Position numbers and translations under genes: made by a program. From Rhytidiadelphus loreus (Eukaryota; Streptophyta; Bryopsida; Hypnales; Hylocomiaceae): DNA of 64,000 bases. The notes under the pieces are model-generated. The model was not told the origin of the DNA. It was given only the letters and a program-made list of their open reading frames with translations, and made no database searches. The stretch covers positions 80,408,981 to 80,472,980 of the forward strand of contig OX344762.1 of NCBI GenBank assembly GCA_947034895.1, written 5' to 3'. Every line of letters starts with the position of its first letter. Position 1 is the stretch's first letter. Below are positions 46,843 to 56,820 of this stretch, in pieces.

Positions 46843-47164
46843 GTGGGTCAAGCAGTGGAGGGCCCGTGCACACAACGCGTACCACTTGCCGAAGTGGAGG
46901 TCGACAATGTCATTGTGCCGCCAACAAAGAAGCGGATTCATCGACCTCGAGCCAAGAAGGGCCCCCCCACTTTGGAGCATGCCGACCTGACCAACGAGGT
47001 AGCAATCGTAATATCAGCGAAAAAAAAGCGGAAGCCTCGGCAGAAGAAGCAGACGACACCATTGCAATCCCCGGTTCCCGAACTGCTGATTACTTCCATG
47101 CCGTTGAACCCCTCGCCAAACGACATCGGCCCTCCACCACCTGACTCAGCTACTCCCTTACCAG
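46843..47164 (+). CDS. piggyBac transposase gene, putative exon 2 (basic, nuclear-localisation-like)
   Basis: The acceptor TTGCTCTTAG precedes 46843, and the donor CCAG/GTATAT follows 47164. The 107 codons include PPTKKRIHRPRAKKGPP and SAKKKRKPRQKKQ, strongly basic clusters typical of nuclear localisation or DNA-backbone contact, followed by a Pro-rich stretch. The exon ends one base into a codon. The acceptor of exon 3 (GAATGCGCAG before 47380) requires exactly that phase, giving Ala at the junction. This agreement is good evidence that the two exons are joined. Confidence 0.65.
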
Positions 47165-47379
47165 GTATATTCCGGCAAATGCGTTGAAGAACTCTGCTCC
47201 TCTATACTTACTTCACTTCGTTCGTAGAGTTAGTTGAATTCACATGTTGCCAACTAAAGTGTTACATGTAATTGGCATGTGCCCTGTCAATGCTTTCATT
47301 TTAGAACTCCTATTCACCACGGTCTTTCGTTGTCCATTGAAACTAATCACAGCGTCAACTCATGTTCATGAATGCGCAG
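47165..47379 (+). other. Putative intron 2 of the transposase gene
   Basis: It starts GTATAT and ends GCGCAG, 215 bases, with matching phase on both sides. The frame happens to be open from 47244 through the acceptor, which is why a naive reading starts translation inside the intron. Confidence 0.6.
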
Positions 47380-49019
47380 CTCGAGGGAGGAACGGCAGGT
47401 GGACAAGAAGCCAGAAGGGCAAAGGACTACAGACGAAAGCCATCAAGCCGAAGAAGTGGAAGGCTCCGGAAATCGTCCCGAACCAAACGCAGTGTGTCTT
47501 GACTCGTGCGAAGGCGGTGGAGATTCTGGAGTACCAACGGCAGAGAGAAAACGATCAATTCATTCAAGAAGTCCTTGGTCACTTTCCAGCAGAAGATGAG
47601 GACCTCATTTCCGTGCCACCAGAGTCGTTGCATGCAGTGGGGAGTATGGACACTCGCAATATCAACCTCTGGGATGTCATCTTCAGGGACGAGGCGTGGA
47701 GGGCTGTCGACAACATTGACAGGGCTCACGGGTTTGGAAGTACCCATCCTGGTGGCACGGAAGCAGCTGGCAAATGTATAGCTACTACTCTTGCAGAAAT
47801 TCCACTACATCTGCAGGGAATATATGCTGATTGGAGTGCCCGACGAGCAGGGTGGGCTGTACTAGTCCCCAACAGATTCTTGTCTGAGGCGTCCTTCCAC
47901 ACAGGGTACACACCTACGTGGACACAAGGGCATGTTGTTGGCGAAGGTAGGGACCTCGGCAATGGTAAGAAGATGGTCGTTTGCCAACTAGGCGGTTTCC
48001 CTACCGAGGTGCACATGGAGGACTGTGACGTTCGCATCGCAAAGTCGGCCCATTCTGGCGCTGAGGGAAGTGAGGGTGGCCATGGTTATGGCTGGAACAA
48101 GCAGAGAAATTGTTTTCTGACAGCACCAACGGCAGCAGCAAATACCGAAATCGTCAATGACCAATACGTTGTGGGCGACGAAGGATCAGGAGGCGGTCTC
48201 GGGGCGGCCGACGAGGCAGTACAGGAAGGACTTGGGGGAAGCAGAGGAGCCGAGCTAACAGAGCAAGTCCAAGAGAACCATCCCGACTGCAGAATTGCAC
48301 CGCAGCCTCGGGGGGTGCTAATTGATGGTTATGACTTGCCGAGTGATGTGGAGGCCGTCGAAGGAACGCAGGACTCCACTGCGCGTTCAACCTTTCCGAA
48401 GGTAAGTTTCGCCCTCCCTGAGTACCTGCATGTGGGCGATCGGGGGAACCTATCAAGTGCCGACGATGGAGCCGACGATCTTGTCTCACGTAGTTCTCAT
48501 GCAGACTCAAGCGACCGTGATTGGATACCTGACTTTGAAGACGTCGTAGAAAGTGCCGAGTCAGATTTTGATTTAGATAGCTTGGACGTCGAAGCTGAGT
48601 ACGACGAAGGCATTTCGTCAGGGTGCATGAACCCTCATTCATTTGCCCCTGTCGACATGACAATGGATGAGCTAGCACAGTACTACCGGAAATCCTCATG
48701 GAATTCTAGTACTGTCGACTTCGTGAGATCTCGGGACAATTTCAGTGGTCCTAGTCCAGGTTTGAAGCTTCTACCGGTAGGAGGAATGCCAGAGGTTGAT
48801 AGAGTGTTCAATCGATATTGGCCCCCGGAGATTCTAGACCGAATTGTATTAGAAACTAACCGTTATGCTCGGGCGGAGCTACCTCGTAAGTCAAACGAGC
48901 TCCCCAGAACAAAAGGTGGTCCAACTTGGTTAGATGTCGACCGTGTAGAATTGCAGGGGTGGTTTGGAGTGTGCATCCTAATGGGATGTAAACGACTTTC
49001 CAGTATCAGACACTACTAG
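47380..49019 (+). CDS. piggyBac transposase, exon 3 first part (acidic linker and N-terminal transposase region), ends in TAG
   Basis: About 546 codons. It starts basic (RGRNGRWTRSQKGKG), continues into an uncharacterised segment, then a long acidic stretch (SSRDRDWIPDFEDVVES-like, Asp/Glu/Ser-rich), as commonly precedes piggyBac transposase domains. From about 48790 the family region starts: MPEVDRVFNRYWPPEILDRI, then LQGWFGVCILMGCKRLSSIRHY. The frame then meets TAG at 49017-49019 and continues in the same frame as the catalytic segment. In the DDE_Tnp_1_7 family the Tyr here is normally followed by Trp, so the stop most simply derives from a TGG codon by one G-to-A change. Confidence 0.8.
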
Positions 49020-50225
49020 ATGAAGACAGAAAACCTAATGTTTTGCGATGTTATTGCTAAGGTGATGACATTTGCTAGATTTCAGCAAATCACGAACTGC
49101 CTCCACCTCGTGGACAACAGAACTGTTGTCCAAGATGTGAACAATCCTCTATTTGATAGAATAGCCAAAACTAGATGGCTTCTCGATTGGTTTAGCAAGG
49201 TGTCTCAGGACATCTACAACTTGGAGAGGGAAATTACGGTAGATGAGTGTGTAGTGCCTTACAAAGGGAGATACTGCTTTATCAGGCAATTTATGCCTGA
49301 TAAGCCCGTCAGGTTTGGAATCAAGGTTTGGGTACTAGCAAGTTCTAAAAGCAGATTTGTATGGAAGATAGAGGTCTACTTTGGAGAGGGGACTGGCACT
49401 GGACCCCATGGACTAGGATATCACGTGGTAGAAAGAATGATGGCAGGCTTAGAGCATAGGGGTCACCACTTGGTTGTAGATAATCTTTTTGCAAGTGTGA
49501 ATTTATTTCACAAGTTGATGGTTGAGGGAACGTGGGCCACTGGTACAGTGCGGCGTAGCAGCAAAAACCTGCCTTCCGGTTTGTATCGGGATCTTCATAG
49601 TGAGGTGAGAGGTTCTATGCTCATTAGAACTCATGTTCATCGCCAAATTGGGGTAGTTTCTTGGCAAGACAAGAAATTAGTAACCCTTCTTAGTACAGCC
49701 TTGCCACCGTGGACTCCTGGGGTCACTGTCTTACGCCGAATAGCTGGTATGCAAGGGCAATTGATAATTCCCTCCTCACCGATGCATGTCGCTTACGTAG
49801 AGTACATGCGAGGTGTGGATGTCACAGACCACCTTCGAGGAAACTACTCTTCGCAGCTACGGGGTCACAAATGGTGGATGAAGCTCTTTCATTTCGTACT
49901 TGACCAAAGCATGGTCAATGGGTATGTGTCTTGGGTGAAAGAGATGGAGGATCTCGGTTTACGGGTGATGCCTCATTTGAAGTTCAACATAGCGGTAGGC
50001 AAGAGACTTGTGCAGGGGGCTATCAGTGCAAGACAGAAGAAATCACGTGTAGCACACCGTGCTCCCAAAAGACCACCCCGAACTCATGCGCACTTTCGGT
50101 CTAAGTTGAAAAGAACGTGCATTGTTTGTGGACGCGTGCAGAAATGGTACTGTGAGGCATGCGGATATAAGTGGATGTGCAAGGAGGCTTGCTACTTCGC
50201 TTATCATGAGGCCTTGAACCACTGA
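49020..50225 (+). CDS. piggyBac transposase catalytic domain (DDE_Tnp_1_7) and C-terminal Cys-rich domain
   Basis: 401 residues in frame with the preceding segment. The three catalytic Asp residues of the superfamily are visible: Asp75 in EITVDECVVPYKGR, Asp154 in HHLVVDNLFAS, and Asp267 in EYMRGVDVTDHLRGNY. Nearby family features are FDRIAKTRWLLDWF, KPVRFGIKVWVL and the GHKWWMKLFHFVLD segment. The last 40 residues form a Cys-rich module (Cys367, Cys370, Cys378, Cys381, Cys387, Cys391, His396), matching the C-terminal zinc-binding domain that recognises the transposon ends. The enzyme would cut and paste DNA at TTAA in the nucleus. No other lesion is seen, so the TAG at 49017 is the only obvious inactivating change. 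Confidence 0.93.
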   Translation: MKTENLMFCDVIAKVMTFARFQQITNCLHLVDNRTVVQDVNNPLFDRIAKTRWLLDWFSKVSQDIYNLEREITVDECVVPYKGRYCFIRQFMPDKPVRFGIKVWVLASSKSRFVWKIEVYFGEGTGTGPHGLGYHVVERMMAGLEHRGHHLVVDNLFASVNLFHKLMVEGTWATGTVRRSSKNLPSGLYRDLHSEVRGSMLIRTHVHRQIGVVSWQDKKLVTLLSTALPPWTPGVTVLRRIAGMQGQLIIPSSPMHVAYVEYMRGVDVTDHLRGNYSSQLRGHKWWMKLFHFVLDQSMVNGYVSWVKEMEDLGLRVMPHLKFNIAVGKRLVQGAISARQKKSRVAHRAPKRPPRTHAHFRSKLKRTCIVCGRVQKWYCEACGYKWMCKEACYFAYHEALNH

Positions 50226-52379
50226 TTCCGGACGAATCTAACTTAGCGTATGTATGGTCATGCATGTAGCTGCCGAGGACTCTGGAGAAGCGGTTTAGGT
50301 TGGGAAGACATGGAGATGACATCGGTGGACCGCAGAGTTGCAAGCGGCGATATAGCCTTTGACTCCATACTAGTGGATTCAGCGTCCAGCATGTGCCCCG
50401 TAGCCCTTAGTAGTAGCTCCGGTGCTTCTATGGCAACAATTAGGAATCATGCCCTAGTTTTAGTGCACTAACCATTTTAGGAGCGTTACATTTTGGCAGA
50501 GCTTAGAACAATTGGGAGGCGGACACCATTTTGGAAGAAACAGTGAATTGGGAGGTGGACACCGTTTTGGAAAAAACAGTGAATTCCATGCTTTCCATAA
50601 ATATATAAATCTGTAAATGCACATGAGTAACTTGCCGTCCTTACATGGCTCCGTTGTAATGTTTTGTAGGACACCCTGACAGGCATCCTGTCTAGTTCGC
50701 CCAAGGAACGTGAGTTGTCCTTGTGTCTTCAGCTGTGTCGTCCGTTCATGTTCCTAAAGAGAATGTCTGTCTTGCAAACTTGTCTTTGAATTCCTATGCG
50801 GGTCATGAGTCACGAATGTCGTTAAACTAAGCAAGCTTTCTGTATAAGGTAACATCATTGAGATGGTGCATGCAGCTCTTGAAACATGTACTTTCCATAG
50901 CAGGGCTCCTGATTTCAATTACGTAGGACATCCTGTTGTCGAGCTTTATTTTCCCTGTCGTTTACTTGTCCATTTGGATATACTTTTGTGCTAACTAAAC
51001 CATGCATGGTCTGCCGAGAGAGAGAGTTGATATTGATTTTTTCCCCGGTGATTTTTGCAGGTGTATTTTATTGCGGACCAATACCACTAGCAAACGAAGT
51101 GGAAGGCGAATAAAGAAATAGAGATTTCTTTTAGAGCAACACAGGTATACTATGGAAGAATCAGGACTTACAACAGGAAAATTGTATTGTGTTCTGGTTG
51201 ATAATTTGTGTTATTAGTGGGATATAGCCTTCTTTCTAATGAGTATCTAGGAGTAGAGAGCGTTCTTCATAAACCAATTTGGAGTGGATCTACTAACCTC
51301 GAGAGTTTAGTTTTCATCTACCTGGCAGTACACTCGTTGTAGAATAGTGCACGGTGTTTCTGTCTTCAACGAAAATTCGGTCTTGATAGAGAATTTGTTA
51401 ATTTACGTACAGACTCAGCCTCCCAATGAAATCCAGTTTACCATGGTCTAGTGAAGACTGAACAGGAAGTTGCTCGCAAAGTGAAACTGGCTCAGATCTG
51501 TATGAGTAAAGAGTATCTGATGTTCGTGAATGAATGTTTGTAGATCGAGAAGTAGTACCGCAGGTTTTTGTGAATTACCGAACTCACTGTTGTTACCTTG
51601 ATGGGTGCAGGTCGTTCCAGTTGATTTCTTCCTCGCGCTCGTTTGCTAGAATACGAATCGAGAAGATCAGAAGGTAAATTCGGAAATTAAAATGCTGTCC
51701 TAAATCCCTGAATGATGAATGTAACTTCTCAGAGTTGTTCCTGTGCTGATGCAGGCATGGCTCCCAAGTAGGAGCAGCAATGTTATGAAGCCTCCCTCGC
51801 CCAATTGACCCCCGTGGCAAGCAGGCCATGTACAAAGAAGTTGAAGCAACAGTAGGTAGTCCCTTGAACTATTCATTCCGCCCTAAACCGAATTGTTCCT
51901 TTTCCATCAGTAGCACTAAAATGAAAACTGAAAAAGAACTGACACATAAGCCATATTCAGCTCATTACCGAATTCCAATTAAACCAAAAGAAGAGGACAA
52001 TGTTTTCACGTTTAGCGAAGTACATATATACAAAGCTAATTGTCCATCCTCCAAACTTGTTTTTGACTTCCAATCTCGTTAACCTCATAGCAGTGGAAGT
52101 AGAAGGTAATAGCTCTTAGTCTTTTATGCAAGGCACGTTCTATACAGACTTATTCTTGGAAAGTAACAGCAAAGACATGGGTTGGCAGTTGGGCAGCCCC
52201 CATGCAGACTTATACTTAGAAGGTACTAACAGCATTGACGTGGGCTCTACAGGACATTCAGCATATGCTGTGGAAGGTCCGAGGCGCTTGAGGTGCTCAC
52301 TGCCGACGGTGGCCTCCATATTTACAATCACATGTTGCCGACTTCAAACAGGTCCGGTTCACCGCCTCCGAGGTGACAA
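50226..52379. other. Interior of the piggyBac element between the two convergent genes
   Basis: Mostly non-coding by my reading; the 72- to 84-codon frames are not supported. It probably holds the trailers of both genes. TGATTTTTGCAGGTGTATT at about 51050 looks like a splice acceptor but I cannot assign an exon. Confidence 0.4.
50506..50586. repeat. Short tandem duplication, unit about 37 bases
   Basis: AATTGGGAGGCGGACACCAT..GGAAGAAACAGTG is followed directly by AATTGGGAGGTGGACACCGT..GGAAAAAACAGTG. The two copies differ at three or four positions. It lies inside the piggyBac element, downstream of the transposase stop codon. Confidence 0.85.
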
Positions 52380-52415
52380 TCAATTGTTGCCGACTTCGGC
52401 CAGGTGCGGTCGAGA
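52140..52415. repeat. Two adjacent tandem duplications downstream of the B3 gene
   Basis: A unit with CAGACTTATTCTTGGAAAG and GACATGGGTTGG is repeated as CAGACTTATACTTAGAAGG with GACGTGGGCT (about 52146 and 52205). Then CATGTTGCCGACTTCAAACAGG is repeated as AATTGTTGCCGACTTCGGCC (about 52331 and 52383). The second copy of the latter overlaps the end of the B3 reading frame, so its C-terminus arose from, or was extended by, the duplication. Confidence 0.6.
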
Positions 52416-52858
52416 TGGAGGAGCGGAGTTCATGCGGGTGACATTGAAGTGGTCCTTCGTGAAGAGAGTAAATTGGAGCCGATCCCCTTCCTTCAGGTTG
52501 TGTGCCGTGCAGAACTGCTTGAAACCGGTTGCAATGGAGACATGCACGTAAGCTGAGTTGATGATGTAGACGTTCAACTTCACCTTCCAGTCGGGGGTGG
52601 CTCCATCATACCGTAACCAGCTTATGCCACTGAATGTATCGGCGTGGGCTTCCACGAAAGAAGATGGAACAGTCTGCACAGGTCAATCAGGAATGTGAGT
52701 ACCAACGCATGTGTCGCAATGGTGGAAAACAAAGTTCTCGGAAGAAGAACTCAAAGTTGGTGAAGGCAGATACGCACCATTGCGACGAAAGAGGTCTTCT
52801 TGAGGACCTTCTCGAAGCTGAAGTTGCTGCCGTTCGTGGAGGCGTTCGTTCTCTGCAT
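52380..52858 (-). CDS. B3 DNA-binding domain protein, two exons, inside the piggyBac element
   Basis: Exon 1 is 52778-52858 (27 codons from the ATG at 52858; an in-frame TGA lies just upstream). Exon 2 is 52380-52673. The junction is in phase, with donor ATG/GTGCGT and acceptor CTGTGCAG. The spliced product is 124 residues, and almost all of it is one plant B3 domain. It opens FSFEKVLKKTSF, continues TVPSSFVEAH, then WKVKLNVYI, the core GFKQFCTAHNLKEGDRLQFT, and closes FNVTRMN. B3 domains bind short DNA motifs in the major groove and are found in plant transcription factors (ARF, LAV, RAV, REM). No second domain is present, so it would act as a bare DNA binder. It is convergent with the transposase gene and lies within the same terminal repeats, suggesting it belongs to the transposon. 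An independent captured host gene is the alternative. Confidence 0.78.
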
Positions 52859-52914
52859 GTTGCTTATCTGCGGAAGTGCTCAAATCGGTCCTGTAATCTG
52901 TGATGGAAGACGCG

Positions 52915-53010
52915 TAGGGAGAGTGCTGTGAGAGAAGGGACAATGCTGTGAGGTAGAGTGCTGTAAGGGAGACTGTAGTGAGAGAGAGTGCCGTCAGGGA
53001 GAGTATGACT
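52915..53010. repeat. Degenerate GAGAGTGCTGTGAG tandem repeat
   Basis: About five imperfect copies of a 15- to 20-base unit (GAGTGCTGTGAGAGAAGGG and variants). It lies just upstream of the B3 gene on its minus strand, where it could form part of the promoter or leader. Confidence 0.7.
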
Positions 53011-53059
53011 CAGGAAGGAGGAGGCTGTCGAGAGAAGGTAGAATGAGCACGGAGATTGC

Positions 53060-53150
53060 TGGTTGTGTTTATGTGAGAAGAATTTGGTGACCTTCTTGAA
53101 GCTGACTTGGCTCGTCGCAGCTGTAATGAATCTGCTAAATCGACACAATC
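53060..53150 (-). pseudogene. Possible duplicate of the B3 first exon
   Basis: On the minus strand, ATSQVSFKKVTKFF resembles the B3 exon-1 segment GSNFSFEKVLKKTSF both in residues and in bases (CAGCTTCAAGAAGGTCACC versus CAGCTTCGAGAAGGTCCTC). It could be an alternative first exon or the remains of a tandem copy. The frame continues without family similarity. Confidence 0.4.
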
Positions 53151-53154
53151 AGCT

Positions 53155-54093
53155 GAAATCTCTTGTGATGTGGTAGGCATGATGGCTAGACCAAATCATC
53201 ATCATCAATGACTTGAACTGATGAAGACTGAGGCGATTTTGTTTGATTGTATGTATGTTTGGAGGAGAGTTGTGGTGATTAGAGCAGAATCGTATGCAAA
53301 TCTGAGGGTTGGGAAACAGTAATAGGAGTTCCTGTGTGCATCCCTTTCGAATTCCAAGCGCTGATCGGGAGACATCACTTTTGGCTTGAACCTAAATCCG
53401 CTGGATTCAACCACGATTACTTGAATCGAATTTCAATCTCACAATCTGATCTCATGGCATTATGAGTTTTGAATGACCCATCGAAGGAGTGAGGTGAGTT
53501 TTGTTGTGTGATCCTGCAATATTTAGTAGTGAGACCCTAAATCCGAACCCAATTCTCGATCTATCGACATGAATTACCCTAAACCGTAGTAGGAGCTTCA
53601 GTTGTGAGAAACTGTAACTGCTTTCCAAGCGGCGAGTTCAGCAAACAACAGACAGTGAGGGTACTTGTCCATTTGGAAGTCCCTCAGTGGTCCACGGTGG
53701 CGGGTAAGCGGGTTGTCCTGTCTGTACTGACGTCAGACCACCGGAGTAGCCCTTCAAATTTTGACTTATACACCGGCAGGTCATTGCACGGGAGTTCCTG
53801 TCAACCTACTATGCAAGCCAGAACGTGGACAGGTTGTAGTCCTTCTGAATAGGCAGTTTGTAATCGGATACAACATCAGTGCTTGAAATACACAATTACC
53901 ATTCAATTTCTTATAAATAGTCCTAAACCTCTATAATTTCAAAAATTTCTGTCGTAGCATCCCCTGAACCTACCCTATGTTCAAGCAAAAATTGGGTTCA
54001 ATGCAGTGAGCTTATCATGCCCTAAATTGAAATGTACATCCCCAGTCTCCTAATACCCTAAACCGTATCCTCCCTGCCAAAGTGCATTAGGGG
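53155..54093. other. Right subterminal region of the piggyBac element
   Basis: No gene. The motif CCCTAAACCG occurs at about 53577 and 54053 and related forms elsewhere in the element. Such repeated subterminal motifs are common transposase or accessory-protein binding sites, but this is inference. Confidence 0.4.
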
Positions 54094-55149
54094 TTAAGAG
54101 GAAGGCTGCACTACGCAGGCAATCGTCAACATTGTTACTTCCTACAAATTAGGTCGGTGGCAACATTTGCCTTACTGAGTGCCTTACAGATGAGTCTTCT
54201 TCTATGAAGGACCCTTTCCCCTCACTGTCTTTTCTGATTGTTGTTGTCGCTGCTCATAGGCATGCCCTTCCATTTCTTGTAAGATTCAATCACTTTCTCT
54301 AAGAACATTGCTTTTTCTTGTAGACAAAACTAGTGCATCATATACAGTGAAAGCAGACGATTGTTAGGATCATTAGTGCAACATGTTATGACTGCCAAAA
54401 TGTTAATGCTAAAGATTACGAAGGATGCAAAATATTGTGAAAACTATGTCGACACAACACCAGTGCAGATACGATACAAATATTGTGTAGTAGTGGTATC
54501 AAGCCATAATAAAACTCGTACGACGTGGTTTACTTCCTCACTAAATCTGAGGGGGTGACCTTTAGTAAATCTTATTGTTAAACCTAAATTCCTAGCACAA
54601 TGATGTCTAAAAAGAAATCGCAACCTATGTGGAGTATCATGTCTTTTCACACCTAACTTCACCTTTTGTCTCAATAATCGTTATTGATCTAGAAGTCCTA
54701 AAAATTGTCTAGTACATATCTTTGTAGCTCTCACTAAGGAAGACCATCACTACAACAACGGTAGTGTTTTATGACTGAGGATGACTGGCGACTACTCGCA
54801 GTCATATTCTTGGAGGTCAATACTTTGGGGAGAAATATGACTGCAAAATATGATTGCCAGTCGTTTTTGGGCCTTGTACTTCACGGGCGTATATTATACA
54901 TCCGTTGGGAACACCAAAGTATTTCATAGGGAACGGTAGGGAACTCGTTTGAGAACATTGAGTTATATTATTAGTCATATTTACATGGTAGTAACATTTT
55001 TTTGTTTTTGGGCAACCTAAGAAAAACATGGACAATAAAAGAAATATAGACAAGATATTGTTTAAAATTTTGAAACCTAATCACCACTTTTTAGGGTTTT
55101 GAAACCCTAGCCGTCATTTTTTTAGGGTTTTGAAATCCTAGCCACTATT

Positions 55150-55640
55150 TTTTTTTACTCTTCTTTCTAACCTTTTGTTGTCTCTTGTTTCTTGTCTCTT
55201 GTCTCTTATCTCTTTGAATTCACTCTTGTTTCTTAGTTCTTGTCTCTTATCTCTTTGAGTTCACTCTTGTTTCTTAGTTGTTGTGTTTTGTTGCATCTTG
55301 AATTCACTCTTGCTTCTTAGTTGTTCTTAGTTGTCTTTTGCTGCATCTTGAGTTACTCTTCTTAAAGTTGTTGTCTTTTGTTTCATCTTCACTCTTGCTT
55401 CTTGTTTTGTTTTTCTTGCATCTTAATTCTTTCTTCTTCTTATTTCTTATTTCTTATTTCTTATTTTTTGTTCTTTTTTTTTGTTTTTTGTTTCTTTTTG
55501 TTGCATCTTAACTCTTTTTTGTTGTTTCTTGTTACCTCTTAGTAGTTGCTCCTTATTGTTTCTTGTCTATCTTAACTTGTATTTGTTGTTATCTTTTAGC
55601 ACTTGTTGCCTTTTTTCTTCTTGTTCCTTGCATCACCATT
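55150..55640. repeat. Pyrimidine-rich tandem repeats inside the CACTA element
   Basis: Units such as TTGTCTCTTATCTCTTTGA followed by ATTCACTCTTGTTTCTTAG repeat at 55180-55330, then degrade into TTGTTGTCTTTTG-type runs. The hydrophobic Leu/Phe/Ser-rich frames here (55481-55748) are by-products of the composition. Confidence 0.75.
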
Positions 55641-56179
55641 GTTTTTCTTCTTACCCTATATTTGTATTACATATTTTCTATTGTTGTAAACTTTTCAAGA
55701 TTGAGTTTTGTTGTATGTTCATTAAAAATTAACCTCCTATTTCTTTAATTGTATATGCAGGCAACAAAATTGGAATAAAGTTGTTGGAGGCTACTTGCAA
55801 CTCACTTCATATTATTGTAAGAAATATAGTCTCTATTGACTTGTGTAAATAATTCATTGTATTATACATATTTTGTATTTGTGACTAATAAATTATAAAT
55901 GTCATTGAAAGGAGTCACAATCCTTCTTATATATTCCCTCTCCAGTATAATTGTTTCTTGTATACTTTTTAAATCATATGTATTTGTTTTTAACTACATG
56001 AAATCTTTTATTCAATTATTAAATCATTTTAATGTATGATTGCAAATATGCTTAGGTATCTTACAATCATTGTATGATTTGTTCAATTCATAGTTCAAAA
56101 TACATATCAATAAAAAAATGACTATTTTGGAGTCACAAAATGATTATAATAATTTCCAAAAAATGACTAGGTGTTCTCA

Positions 56180-56820
56180 ATATGACTAAAAAATATGACT
56201 GAGAAGAGTCGTTTTACAAATCATCAAAAAATATGACTCACCGCAGTCATATTTCACATGACTGCAAAATATGGCTCACCGTAGTCATATTTCACATGAC
56301 TGCAAAATATGACTCTCCGCAGTCATATTCCACATGACTGCAAAATATGACTCACCACAGTCATATTCCATGTCATCAAAAAATATGACTCAAAGCATTC
56401 ATATTTCATAGTAATAAAAAATATGACTGACCGAAGTCATATTCCACGTCATCAAAAAATATGATTCAATGCAGTCATATTCCACAAAATATGACTGACC
56501 ACAGTCATATTCCACATCATCAAAAAATATGATTGAACGTAGTCATATTCTACGTAGTATTTTTTCATTTATCCGGGCAGCTCAAGAAAAAGTCAAAGAA
56601 AGTCAAAATATACACCTTGTTGGCATATTATGGCTAATTATGGGTATTTATACCCCTTAACTTATATGACTGCCAATATGACTGATGTCTGAAGCGACTG
56701 CTTCTAAACGACTGCAGTCAGTCATATTCCGAGTCATCTACAATGATTTCTGCGCGAGTCATATTTTTTTATTTTACGACTCACTGCAGTCGTTTAGAAG
56801 CAGTCATAAAACATTGTTTT
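56180..56820. repeat. Array of palindromic subterminal repeats of the CACTA element
   Basis: The core AAATATGACTNNCNGCAGTCATATT (N variable) is itself a palindrome and recurs about every 35-45 bases, separated by CCACATGACTGCA or CACGTCATCAAA linkers. Each unit presents two AGTCATAT sites head to head. It is likely the binding platform for the CACTA transposition proteins. Confidence 0.85.

Larger units (their letters stand above)
45487..54097 (+). mobile_element. piggyBac-superfamily transposon, 8.6 kb, with TTAA target sites
   Basis: TTAA stands at 45487-45490 and 54094-54097, the target duplication of piggyBac transposons. Just inside, the left end reads CCCCTTTTGCATTCACCCAG and the right end, reversed, reads CCCCTAATGCACTTTGGCAG. 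A second shared block, TACGGTTGAGGTATT versus TACGGTTTAGGGTATT, follows at 32 and 27 bases from the ends. The GC content is clearly higher between these points than outside. Inside are a plus-strand multi-exon transposase (45997-50225) and a convergent two-exon B3-domain gene (52380-52858 minus). At 8.6 kb it is several times longer than animal piggyBac (about 2.5 kb). The boundaries are my inference from the ends, the composition and the central transposase. Confidence 0.75.

Noticed and set aside
46833..47144. Alternative exon-2 frame (103 codons, Ser/Thr/Gly-rich)
   Set aside because: It would follow from the donor at 46502, but it ends in a stop before the exon-2 donor. The overlapping frame with basic nuclear-type clusters is more protein-like and joins exon 3 in phase.
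47244..47379. Start of translation at 47244 for the large transposase frame
   Set aside because: This part lies within a well-formed intron (GTATAT to GCGCAG) whose splicing joins exon 2 in phase; the 45 codons there are hydrophobic and atypical.
55481..55748. Leu/Phe/Ser-rich frames resembling membrane proteins inside the CACTA element
   Set aside because: They arise from a T/C-rich tandem repeat; no start context or domain.
56180..56820. Regularly spaced palindromic repeats resembling a CRISPR array
   Set aside because: Spacers are themselves repeated and variable in length, the array lies at the end of a bounded CACTA element, and the genome is a plant's; subterminal transposase-binding repeats explain it.
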